Positions 1 to 6,596 of a DNA stretch of 8,875 nucleotides are shown in pieces. Made by a program: the position numbers and the translations under genes. Source of the stretch: Gammaproteobacteria bacterium RBG_16_37_9 (GTDB lineage Bacteria > Pseudomonadota > Gammaproteobacteria > UBA9339). The notes beneath the pieces are model-generated. The model had not been told where the DNA came from. It saw only the letters and a program-made list of their open reading frames with translations, and ran no database searches. The stretch spans positions 1-8,875 of the forward strand of contig MGXJ01000063.1 of NCBI GenBank assembly GCA_001801345.1, given 5' to 3'. Numbering within the stretch: position 1 is the first letter of the stretch; the number at the start of each line of letters is the position of its first letter.

Positions 1-120
1 TAACAATAAGATTTATTAGTTTTTTATTTAAAGGCAGAAGCAGAGCTGTGTCTTAAAAAAGAGGAAAAACTGTCTAGACAACTGGGGTCACTTTACGCAC
101 TACATAAGCTGTATTTTCCT

Positions 121-792
121 GTGGCAGGGAGATACAGCGAGGATATAGATCTGGTGCAAATCCAGGCGCAGCCTATAGGGATACTAGTTGATGCTATACG
201 TAATAAAATCGATCCATGGCTTGGTATACCAAAGCGTAAAAGTGGGGAGGGGAGGTTTACTCTGTACTATCGTTTTGATGCTACTTCTGATATCCCAACC
301 CAACGAAAAATCAAAATTGAAATTAATACCCGTGAACATTTTTCTGTTTTAGGAATATCAAAAAAAGAATTTATTGTAAATAACTCGTGGTTTAACTCCC
401 GCAATACCCTCAGTACGTACAACTTGGAAGAATTAATCGCTACCAAGCTGCGTGCTCTATATCAGAGAAAAAAGGGGAGGGATTTATTTGATATTTGGCT
501 AACGTTGCAACAACACCCAAAGCTCGACACAAAAAATGTGATTAAATGTTTCAAAGAGTATATGAAATTCGAGGGTGGTAAAATTAGCAAGAATGAATTT
601 GAAAAAAATTTGTTGCTGAAAAAAGAGGATCCTGTATTTACCGCCGACCTTTCTGCTTTGATTGCAAAAAATGAAGTAATAATGCCAATAGCGCACTCTG
701 AGTCAATCGGCAGAAATAGCCATATCGCTCAGTATAATATTTCCGATGCTATAGACATAGTGTTGCAGTTATTGGTATCCAAAATAACCTAG
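121..792 (+). CDS. AbiEii/AbiGii-type nucleotidyltransferase toxin, N-terminally incomplete
   Basis: This looks like the toxin half of a type IV (AbiE-like) toxin-antitoxin or abortive-infection system; the family transfers nucleotides to RNA. The protein has the SEDIDL metal-binding motif at residues 6-11 (D8, D10), a likely third acid in KIEIN at 65-69 (E67), and the family's ELIATKLRALYQRKKGRDLFDIW block at 104-126. The annotated GTG start falls just before the DxD motif, so the preceding GG/GS-x-L motif is outside it. The frame stays open back to position 10, but with no ATG, GTG or TTG there; it could supply a poor LGSLYALHKLYF match. A separate FKG reading occurs in another frame at 27-35. 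Family members are usually near 300 residues and this has 223, so it may be a 5'-disrupted remnant. No antitoxin gene is visible. Family call is fairly sure; functionality is doubtful. Confidence 0.72.
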   Translation: MAGRYSEDIDLVQIQAQPIGILVDAIRNKIDPWLGIPKRKSGEGRFTLYYRFDATSDIPTQRKIKIEINTREHFSVLGISKKEFIVNNSWFNSRNTLSTYNLEELIATKLRALYQRKKGRDLFDIWLTLQQHPKLDTKNVIKCFKEYMKFEGGKISKNEFEKNLLLKKEDPVFTADLSALIAKNEVIMPIAHSESIGRNSHIAQYNISDAIDIVLQLLVSKIT

Positions 793-800
793 AATTATTT

Positions 801-891
801 TTAATTTAGATGTGTAAGCCCCACATACCGCGGAAATATGATATTTCAAATATCGCCTAAACTGACGGGCTTCTTTAGTTAATTTAGATGT
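801..891 (+). repeat. 13-bp direct repeats bracketing a small palindromic segment
   Basis: The 13-mer TTAATTTAGATGT occurs perfectly at 801-813 and 879-891. Between the copies lies a perfect 7-bp dyad with a single central base (GATATTT C AAATATC, 840-854), and a wider AAGCCC/GGGCTT pair at 816-821 and 867-872. The segment follows the toxin gene and precedes the tRNA scar. It could hold recombination-protein sites or be a short remnant element; the sequence alone gives no function. Confidence 0.5.
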
Positions 892-907
892 AAAAAATCA
901 ATGATTC

Positions 908-941
908 TGAAATAACCCGCGTGGGGATTTTGCGGGTTTCA
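908..941 (+). repeat. Hairpin with ACCCGC/GCGGGT stem
   Basis: AACCCGC at 914-920 pairs with GCGGGTT at 932-938. The stem can extend to TGAAA/TTTCA across a two-base bulge, giving a strong hairpin with an 11-base loop. No T-run follows on the plus strand, so it is not a typical intrinsic terminator. It lies in the gene-free stretch to the left of the tRNA scar. Confidence 0.4.
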
Positions 942-969
942 GTACGCTATTGTTATGCATAGTACGCTA
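941..969 (+). repeat. 9-bp direct repeat AGTACGCTA, 20-bp period
   Basis: AGTACGCTA is present at 941-949 and again at 961-969, giving a period of exactly 20 bp (about two helical turns). With the hairpin just before it and the second repeat pair at 1008-1035, it forms a cluster of short repeats beside the tRNA scar. Arm-type integrase or excisionase sites are a possible reading, but this is inference. Confidence 0.45.
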
Positions 970-1007
970 AAAGTAGTGGGCGTCCCATGTTAAAAGCATT
1001 TAATAAT

Positions 1008-1035
1008 CAAGCAACTACGAAATAAACAAGCAACT
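1008..1035 (+). repeat. 9-bp direct repeat CAAGCAACT abutting the tRNA scar
   Basis: CAAGCAACT is found at 1008-1016 and 1027-1035 (19-bp period). The second copy runs into the first bases of the tRNA-Asn-like segment, where a tyrosine integrase would be expected to cross over. This position is what makes the repeat of interest. Confidence 0.45.
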
Positions 1036-1078
1036 GTTAATCACTTGGTCGGAGGTTCAAGCCCTTCCCGGGGAGCCA
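1034..1078 (+). other. 3' half of tRNA-Asn(GUU): attachment-site (attR-type) scar
   Basis: These 45 bases match canonical tRNA positions 32-76. They give the anticodon loop CTGTTAA with a GUU anticodon, the strand TCACT, a five-base variable region TGGTC and a T stem GGAGG/CCTTC (one G-T pair) around the loop TTCAAGC. The 3' acceptor strand CCGGGGA, discriminator G and encoded CCA follow. The expected 5' half is absent: nothing upstream supplies TCCCCGG or a D arm. A 3' tRNA half starting in the anticodon loop is the known footprint of tyrosine-integrase elements inserted in tRNA genes. Its strand puts the element to the left (positions below 1034) and an intact tRNA-Asn beyond the window on that side. 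It could also be a relic of an element since lost. Confidence 0.8.
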
Positions 1079-1084
1079 CTTAAT

Positions 1085-1864
1085 ATGTTAGAGTTAGAAA
1101 TGTTAGATTGGATTGCTCACCTTTTCTTAAAGTTCGGACACATTACTTTTATATTTCCAATGGTAATATTAGGTATGATTTTTCACAAGCGTGAATTGTA
1201 TGCTAAAGCCGCTTGTTTTCTTTTTTTTGTGATCATTTGGAATGCGCTACTTAAATATATGTTTAAGATCCCGCTACCTTTACACCTCGGGGACGGATAT
1301 GCTTTCCCAAGTGGACATATGCATGCCACTGCCGTATTCTACGGGTATATTTTATACAAAACTGATAATAAAATAATAAAAACTCTGCTTGTTGTTTTAC
1401 TGGGGCTCATCGGGTTTAGTTTAATCTATTGTCAGTTTCACGATTTATTCGCTGTATTAGCTGCTGTTGGGTTTGCGATCGCGGAAATTACATTATATCA
1501 TTTTTTGTTATTAAATCTTGAATCAAAATATATAGCCGCTGTTGCTATATTCGGATCTCTAGTAATAATGGTTATATTATCGATAATTTACAAAGTTGAA
1601 GGTCATGTTTGGCTTGCTTTTTATGCCCTTGTCGGGACTATTTTTTCTTTAACAACAATCAACGATCTAAAACCTAAACTTATAACTCAAAAATTTCTAG
1701 CATTACTAATGATAGCTTTTTTTGTCTTCGCCGTGTATGCGATTTTTAGAATAATAAATTTCAATAAGCCTTTTTTGTCAGAGATAAAATTTATGCTGTT
1801 TCCAATAATTATTATGGGATCAATTAACATCTCTTCAAGATTCAAGTGTAGAATCAATAAGTGA
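1085..1864 (+). CDS. PAP2-superfamily (phosphatidic acid phosphatase type 2) membrane protein
   Basis: This 259-residue protein is very hydrophobic, with about eight membrane-spanning stretches. It resembles PAP2 lipid phosphatases, which remove phosphate from lipid phosphates such as undecaprenyl pyrophosphate or phosphatidate at the membrane surface. Motif 2 is intact (PSGH, 75-78). Motif 1 reads K57-x6-LP, with Leu where Arg is usual. In motif 3 the nucleophile-type His is present (H119), but the usual Arg is not seen and the Asp four residues after the His is Ala (A123). Activity is therefore uncertain. The ATG at 1085 is seven bases after the tRNA scar, and GGGGA at 1070-1074 is a rather distant ribosome site; the in-frame ATG at 1100 is an alternative. 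The substrate cannot be told. Confidence 0.72.
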   Translation: MLELEMLDWIAHLFLKFGHITFIFPMVILGMIFHKRELYAKAACFLFFVIIWNALLKYMFKIPLPLHLGDGYAFPSGHMHATAVFYGYILYKTDNKIIKTLLVVLLGLIGFSLIYCQFHDLFAVLAAVGFAIAEITLYHFLLLNLESKYIAAVAIFGSLVIMVILSIIYKVEGHVWLAFYALVGTIFSLTTINDLKPKLITQKFLALLMIAFFVFAVYAIFRIINFNKPFLSEIKFMLFPIIIMGSINISSRFKCRINK

Positions 1865-1928
1865 TTCGATCTTTTCGCAGAAAGAATCTTCTAAAAACCT
1901 TTTTTAACTGCCCTAAAAATGCATATTG

Positions 1929-1962
1929 AAAGCTATCTGGGTAAAAAATACCTGCTAGCTTT
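1929..1962 (+). terminator. Possible weak terminator hairpin after the PAP2 gene
   Basis: AAAGCTA at 1929-1935 pairs with TAGCTTT at 1956-1962, and an inner GGTA/TACC stem closes an A5 loop, with a small internal bulge between the two stems. Only a short T-run (four T) follows, so termination would be weak. It lies 65 bp after the PAP2 stop codon. Confidence 0.3.
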
Positions 1963-1976
1963 TGCATAAAAAATAG

Positions 1977-2010
1977 TTTAGCCTCAACCGATTAGATCTT
2001 TAAGGCTAAA
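1977..2010. repeat. 8-bp inverted repeat TTTAGCCT/AGGCTAAA
   Basis: TTTAGCCT at 1977-1984 and AGGCTAAA at 2003-2010 are perfect complements around an 18-base centre. The T-rich tract is on the minus-strand side, and no minus-strand gene is seen here, so a terminator role has little support. It lies in the 255-bp upstream region of the LuxR-TIR gene. Confidence 0.4.
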
Positions 2011-2060
2011 AACATATATCAAAAAGATACTAAAAAGCCAAATAACATGAAAAATTAATT

Positions 2061-2079
2061 AGTTAGCAATGGCCTAACT
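2061..2079. promoter_or_regulatory. Candidate operator dyad upstream of the LuxR-TIR gene
   Basis: AGTTAG at 2061-2066 and CTAACT at 2074-2079 form a perfect 6-bp dyad with a 7-bp centre, 19 bp in all. LuxR-family helix-turn-helix dimers bind dyads of about this size. A -10-like TATGAT lies at 2092-2097 with no good -35, which would suit an activated promoter. The dyad ends 40 bp before the ATG. The autoregulatory role is inference. Confidence 0.3.
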
Positions 2080-2119
2080 CATGATTTTCAATATGATTAC
2101 AACAAGGGTTTCTTAAAAA

Positions 2120-2992
2120 ATGGAGATTGTTCATAGAAATTGTATAGATATAGAACATATTTTTGCCGAAAAAGCGTATTATGCATATTTGAAAAATATA
2201 AATAACGTGATTTTTACTAGTAGGGAAATAGATGTTATAGCGTGTCTTTTAAGCGGAAGATCCTCGAAAAAAATTGCTTCTTTATTATCAATCTCATCCA
2301 AAACCATCGAAAATCATATTCGCAATATCATGCTAAAGCTAGGATACAATTCTAGAGAAAGCATAATTGATTTTATAGAAAAGTCTGACAAATTCGTGCA
2401 TTTTAAAAATCACTATTCAAATCTGTTAATTAAAGCTGCTTTTGAATTAGAGTTGAAAAAAACCGAAATACCAATAAAAAGCAATATTAACTGCTTAATT
2501 ATTTATAGTAATAAGAAAAAAACTAAAGACTTGTTTATTTCTAAATTAGAAAAACACTTAAATTTCGCCGGGATCAAGACATATAGCGACCCATGGAAAG
2601 AAAATATGTCTAAATGCATATTATCCAATAAAGAAAAAATTGAAAAAGCTGATTATATTATCTATGTCATAACTAGTGAGTTTATAGAACGGCTTGACTC
2701 CACTAGATATGATATAAAAGAAGAAGTATCAGTATTTATGAACACCTTCAAAAAGAGCGCAAGTCATATCATTTTTCTATTATTAGACAACAAAATTTTT
2801 TCGGAGTTTGATAAAAAAATATCTGACTTTGCATGTATAGATTTGGCAAAAGAAGGAAATTATTACTTTTTAGTTCTTGAGCTGTTAAAGAAGTTATTGC
2901 CTGCCAACAATCTTAACAAGAATATTGATAATTTTAAGAAACAGTATGAAACAATGGTTACACATTTTTCTATACAAAAATATCCGATATAG
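2120..2992 (+). CDS. LuxR-type HTH regulator fused to a C-terminal TIR-like domain
   Basis: The 290-residue protein has two parts. Residues 31-88 are a textbook LuxR/GerE helix-turn-helix: FTSREIDVIACLLSG, then KKIASLLSISSKTIENHIRNI, then KLGYNSRE. No receiver or autoinducer domain precedes it; residues 1-30 are unassigned. Residues 124-260 follow a TIR fold: strand CLIIYS (125-130), helix through LNFAG, strand IKTYSDPW, a helix ending EKADYIIYVITSEFI (175-189), RYDIKEEV (196-203), strand HIIFLLLDN (216-224), strand CIDLA, and a final amphipathic helix. E201 or E202 is in the place of the catalytic Glu of NADase-type TIR domains, though the usual WC beside it is absent. AAGGG at 2104-2108 is a distant ribosome site. 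No enzyme or nuclease partner is encoded beside it. The HTH is sure; TIR is likely; signalling role unknown. Confidence 0.75.
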   Translation: MEIVHRNCIDIEHIFAEKAYYAYLKNINNVIFTSREIDVIACLLSGRSSKKIASLLSISSKTIENHIRNIMLKLGYNSRESIIDFIEKSDKFVHFKNHYSNLLIKAAFELELKKTEIPIKSNINCLIIYSNKKKTKDLFISKLEKHLNFAGIKTYSDPWKENMSKCILSNKEKIEKADYIIYVITSEFIERLDSTRYDIKEEVSVFMNTFKKSASHIIFLLLDNKIFSEFDKKISDFACIDLAKEGNYYFLVLELLKKLLPANNLNKNIDNFKKQYETMVTHFSIQKYPI

Positions 2993-3046
2993 CATCACAA
3001 ACTCCTAGCTTTACTTCAATGAGTTTTCCTATTATTTAAGAGTATT

Positions 3047-3074
3047 TTGTTGTACTTTCAAGATATGTTATACT
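3047..3074 (+). promoter_or_regulatory. Extended -10 promoter of the NCS2 permease gene
   Basis: TATACT at 3069-3074 is preceded by TG at 3066-3067, giving the extended -10 form TGnTATACT. A TTGTTG -35-like hexamer is at 3047-3052, with a 16-bp spacer. The start codon is about 40 bp downstream. The gene is therefore probably transcribed on its own rather than from the LuxR-TIR promoter. Confidence 0.55.
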
Positions 3075-3116
3075 GCAGGCCTTCTTCAGCTTTAATTAAT
3101 ATTGCATGGAGATCAC

Positions 3117-4475
3117 ATGTTAAACAAATTTTTCAAGTTAAATGAACGATCAACTACGGTAACAACTGAAGTTCTTGCAGGTATAACGACTTTTGTAACT
3201 ACGGCGTATATATTAGCGGTTATGCCGGCTGTGCTAGCTAACACAGGAATGGCTAAAGAATCAGTGTTCCTTGCTACCTGTTTGAGCTCAGGATTAATTA
3301 CTATAGCTATGGGACTCATAGTTAATTTTCCGCTTGTTTTAGGTCCTGGTATGGGATTAGTCGCATATTTTACCGCTGTTGCTTCTGCACAAGGGGGTAT
3401 TCCGTGGCAGACAGCTTTGGGCGCTGTTTTTATTGCGGGAATTATTTTTTTGATTTTAACTTTAACTCAGATCCGCCAAATATTAGTAGTAGCAATTCCT
3501 GACTCTTTAAAGCATGCGTTAACAATTGGCATCGGTCTTTTTATTACAATCATTGGTTTGAAAATGTCACATATGATTATGGTTACAACTCATTTAGGAC
3601 CATCGTTGAGTGATATTACGGCATCGCATGGTGTGGCGCAGCTATCGTTTTTCGAATGGGATTTAACTTTAGGAAATTTTGCTAAACCAGATGTTTTGTT
3701 GGCTTTAATTGGTTTAGTGATAATTTCTGCGTTAATTACGTTAAAAGTCAAAGGAGCTATTTTAATAGGTATTATCATAAATACGCTAATTGGAATACCT
3801 TTAGGTTTGACCAATATTCATGATATTAATTTTGCATTACCATCTATGCAAAATTTAAATATTGGCGCAATGGATGTTAAAAGCGCATTCAATATTGGTT
3901 TAGCATCATTAATTTTTACTTTTACTTTTATTGGTTTGATGGATACTTTCAGCACCTTAGTTTCAACCACAAATAAATCTGGAATTTTAAATAAAAATGA
4001 TAGTTCATCATTAGTTGGAAAGGCGATGTTTGTTGATTCTGTCGGCGCTTGTTTTGGCGCTTTTTTAGGGGTGCCAGCTTTAACGGTGTATCTAGAATCG
4101 ATGGTTGGTATAAGTGCTGGCGGGAGAACCGGACTGACTGCTGTAACTACCGGAGTATTTTTCTTGTTATCTTTGGTTTTGAGTTCGTTGTTTATAATAA
4201 TTCCAAATGCTGCTACTGCGCCTGTGTTAATTTTGGTAGGTATTTTTATGATATCGAGCATTAAAAATATTGATTTTGAAGATTTTACCGAAGGGCTGCC
4301 GGCATTTTTAACTATAATTGTCATGCCATTTACTTACAGTATCGCCAATGGTATTTCTGCAGGTATAGTTTTTTACGTGTTGTTAAAAAATATTTCTGGT
4401 AAGTGGCGTGAAGTGCATTGGATGATGTATGTTTTGATGTTGTTAGTTGTATTGCGATTTACTTATTTTAGTTAA
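3117..4475 (+). CDS. NCS2-family purine permease (AzgA/PbuG/GhxP branch)
   Basis: This inner-membrane transporter would take up a purine base such as guanine, hypoxanthine or adenine with protons. The 452-residue length is normal for the branch, and about 12-14 membrane segments are visible. Family blocks are present in order: TTEVLAGITTFVTTAYIL near the start, NFPLVLGPGMGL at 70-81, DTFSTLVSTTNKSG at 276-289, and GVPALTVYLES at 318-328 followed by GGRTGL at 335-340. The usual GTSTVTTYIES is changed to GVPALTVYLES, and the usual APGMGLNAYF to GPGMGLVAYF. Glu327 and GGRTGL are kept. This is a divergent member and substrate specificity cannot be assigned. The ATG at 3117 has a strong GGAG site (3108-3111) five bases before it, so it is preferred over the in-frame TTG at 3102. 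Confidence 0.9.
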   Translation: MLNKFFKLNERSTTVTTEVLAGITTFVTTAYILAVMPAVLANTGMAKESVFLATCLSSGLITIAMGLIVNFPLVLGPGMGLVAYFTAVASAQGGIPWQTALGAVFIAGIIFLILTLTQIRQILVVAIPDSLKHALTIGIGLFITIIGLKMSHMIMVTTHLGPSLSDITASHGVAQLSFFEWDLTLGNFAKPDVLLALIGLVIISALITLKVKGAILIGIIINTLIGIPLGLTNIHDINFALPSMQNLNIGAMDVKSAFNIGLASLIFTFTFIGLMDTFSTLVSTTNKSGILNKNDSSSLVGKAMFVDSVGACFGAFLGVPALTVYLESMVGISAGGRTGLTAVTTGVFFLLSLVLSSLFIIIPNAATAPVLILVGIFMISSIKNIDFEDFTEGLPAFLTIIVMPFTYSIANGISAGIVFYVLLKNISGKWREVHWMMYVLMLLVVLRFTYFS

Positions 4476-4493
4476 ATCAAGATCGCAAAGGTA

Positions 4494-4536
4494 GCCGCAA
4501 GCTTTAGCTTGCGCATTTAGAGATTTGTGCTGCGGC
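4494..4536. repeat. REP-like nested palindrome between the permease and uvrB
   Basis: GCAAGC (4497-4502) and GCTTGC (4507-4512) form a perfect 6-bp stem with a TTTA loop. GCCGCA at 4494-4499 can alternatively pair with TGCGGC at 4531-4536, so two competing structures are possible. The GC-rich palindrome stands out in AT-rich DNA and resembles dispersed REP-type repeats. No strong T-run follows, so it is at best a weak terminator for the permease gene. Confidence 0.5.
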
Positions 4537-4573
4537 AAAGTTGATCTATAAGTTTGTAGCTAGTAGTATAAAA

Positions 4574-6574
4574 ATGCAATCCAAATTTAGTTTACATTCC
4601 AGTTTTAAACCAAGTCCAGGTCAGTTAGAAGCTGTAGAAAAATTAACCTCTGGTTTGAATCATAACCTTGCCAAGCAAGCGCTTTTAGGTGTTACCGGCT
4701 GTGGCAAGACTTTTACTTTGGCAAATGTTATTGCAAACTTAAATCTTCCAACATTGATCATTGCACACAATAAAACCCTAGCAGCACAACTTTATGGTGA
4801 AATGCGCGCTTTTTTCCCAAAAAATTCCGTAGAGTATTTTGTATCATATTATGATTATTATCAACCAGAAGCGTATCTTCCTTCAACTGATACATTCATT
4901 GAAAAAGATTCTGCGATTAATGAACATATTGAACAAATGCGTCTTGCTGCTACTAAATCCCTATTTGAGCGTCCTGATACTATTATCGTAGCCTCGGTTT
5001 CAGCAATTTATGGCTTGGGTGATCCAGAGTCATATCATGATATGGTGCTTTGTTTATCGTGTGGCGATAAAGTTGAGCAATCTAAACTTTTGCGTCGTTT
5101 GGTGGAGTTGCAGTATGCGCGTAATGATCTTGAATTACGTCGGGGCACTTATCGCTGCCATGGTGAAACATTAGATATTTTTCCTGCAGATTCTGATGAT
5201 ATAGCAATACGTTTAGAAATATTTGATGATGTAATTGAGAGTATTGCTTATTTTGATCCGCTAACTGGAAAAATAATACGCAAAATTTCCAGTATAAAAA
5301 TTTTCCCAAAAACCCATTATGTCACGCAGCGACAAGTTATATTAGACGCATTAGATAAAATTAAAATTGAATTGCGTCAGCAGTTAGAAGAACTTTATAA
5401 AAATAATAAATTAGTCGAAGCCCAACGTTTAAAGCAGCGAACCGAGTATGATCTTGAAATGTTGCTTGAACTAGGTTATTGCACAGGGATTGAAAATTAT
5501 TCACGCTATTTATCTGGAAGAAATGCCGGCGAACCGCCGCCTACATTAATGGATTATTTGCCTGCAAATTCTTTATTAATTATTGATGAATCGCATGTCA
5601 TGTTGCCACAAATACATGGCATGTATAAAGGTGATCGTTCACGTAAGACTACGTTAGTTGAATATGGTTTTAGATTGCCATCAGCATTAGATAATCGACC
5701 TTTGACATTTGATGAGTTTGAAAAAATTGCTCCATCAACTATTTATGTTTCAGCGACCCCCGGTGATTATGAGATAAAGCAATCAGCGCAAGTGGTAGAG
5801 TTGCTTGTGCGTCCAACTGGTCTAGTTGATCCAGTAGTTGAAGTAAAACCAGCAAAAACTCAAGTAGATGATCTATTTTCGGAAATACATCAGCGAGTGA
5901 AAGCCAAAGAACGAGTGTTAGTTACCACTTTAACTAAGCGCATGGCCGAAGATTTAACTGAATATTTAGCAGAACATGAAATAAAAGTTCGGTATTTACA
6001 TTCTGAAGTTAATACCGTAGAACGAACAGAAATTTTGCGCGATCTACGCCTGGGAGTTTTTGATGTATTAGTTGGAATCAATTTATTACGTGAAGGTCTT
6101 GATCTACCCGAAGTTTCTTTAGTTGCAATTTTGGATGCGGATAAGGAGGGTTTTTTACGTTCAACTCAAGCATTGGTTCAGACCAGCGGTCGAGCAGCAC
6201 GAAATATAAATGGCAAAGTTATAATGTATGCGGATAAGATTACTAAATCAATGCAGGCGGCTTTAAATGAAATGGATAGAAGGCGCAAGATCCAACAAGA
6301 ATTTAATGAAAAGCATGGTATAACCCCTACAAGTATTGTAAAAGCAATCCGTGATATTATGAGTAATGCACATGCCGAAGAAAAAGAAACTCCTGCCGAG
6401 CGCAAGATTGCTCAAGAGATGGCGGAGTATTTAACCGATAAACCAGCTAAATTGGCTAAAAAAATCACTCAGCTAGAAAGACAGATGTATACTTATGCGC
6501 AAAACTTAGAGTTTGAAAAAGCGGCAGAAATTCGCGATCAAATACATTATATACAGAAGGTAATGGATAAATAA
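4574..6574 (+). CDS. uvrB: Excinuclease ABC subunit B (UvrB)
   Basis: UvrB is the damage-verifying helicase-like subunit of nucleotide excision repair. It is loaded by UvrA and then recruits UvrC to incise. The 666 residues are close to the usual length (E. coli 673). All parts are present: Walker A GVTGCGKT (39-46, K45), the beta-hairpin with YYDYYQPEAYLPSTDTF (92-108), DESH (338-341), motif VI QTSGRAAR (536-543), and a C-terminal UVR domain (about 626-662) that contacts UvrC. Two usually conserved positions differ: Ser to Cys in Walker A (C43) and Ile to Ser in QTIGR (S538). The ATG at 4574 gives an N-terminus (MQSKFSLHSSFKPS) that lines up with known UvrB; the in-frame TTG at 4541 would add 11 unrelated residues. 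No clear ribosome site or LexA box is visible upstream. Confidence 0.97.
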   Translation: MQSKFSLHSSFKPSPGQLEAVEKLTSGLNHNLAKQALLGVTGCGKTFTLANVIANLNLPTLIIAHNKTLAAQLYGEMRAFFPKNSVEYFVSYYDYYQPEAYLPSTDTFIEKDSAINEHIEQMRLAATKSLFERPDTIIVASVSAIYGLGDPESYHDMVLCLSCGDKVEQSKLLRRLVELQYARNDLELRRGTYRCHGETLDIFPADSDDIAIRLEIFDDVIESIAYFDPLTGKIIRKISSIKIFPKTHYVTQRQVILDALDKIKIELRQQLEELYKNNKLVEAQRLKQRTEYDLEMLLELGYCTGIENYSRYLSGRNAGEPPPTLMDYLPANSLLIIDESHVMLPQIHGMYKGDRSRKTTLVEYGFRLPSALDNRPLTFDEFEKIAPSTIYVSATPGDYEIKQSAQVVELLVRPTGLVDPVVEVKPAKTQVDDLFSEIHQRVKAKERVLVTTLTKRMAEDLTEYLAEHEIKVRYLHSEVNTVERTEILRDLRLGVFDVLVGINLLREGLDLPEVSLVAILDADKEGFLRSTQALVQTSGRAARNINGKVIMYADKITKSMQAALNEMDRRRKIQQEFNEKHGITPTSIVKAIRDIMSNAHAEEKETPAERKIAQEMAEYLTDKPAKLAKKITQLERQMYTYAQNLEFEKAAEIRDQIHYIQKVMDK

Positions 6575-6596
6575 CCGGTAAAGAACAAAAAAAGGC

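Noticed and set aside
1003..1078. Complete tRNA gene
   Set aside because: Only the 3' half fits. The 31 bases before the anticodon loop cannot form an acceptor 5' strand or a D arm.
1863..1888. Terminator formed by GATTC/GAATC just after the PAP2 stop
   Set aside because: The arms are short, pairing is interrupted, and the T-run is about 15 bases further on. The hairpin at 1929-1962 is slightly better.
3102..3116. TTG start for the purine permease
   Set aside because: The ATG at 3117 has a near-ideal GGAG site five bases before it; the TTG has none.
3818..4324. 168-codon open frame on the minus strand inside the purine permease gene
   Set aside because: It lies wholly within a well-supported plus-strand gene, has low-complexity Lys/Ile/Thr/Asn composition, no recognisable domain and no ribosome site. 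It is a shadow frame.
4541..4569. TTGATC and TAGTAT as a 17-bp-spaced promoter for uvrB
   Set aside because: The transcript would begin at about the start codon, leaving no leader. The hexamer match is only moderate, so it was not listed.
4541..4573. Upstream TTG start for uvrB
   Set aside because: It would add 11 residues without similarity to UvrB. The ATG at 4574 gives an N-terminus that matches the family.
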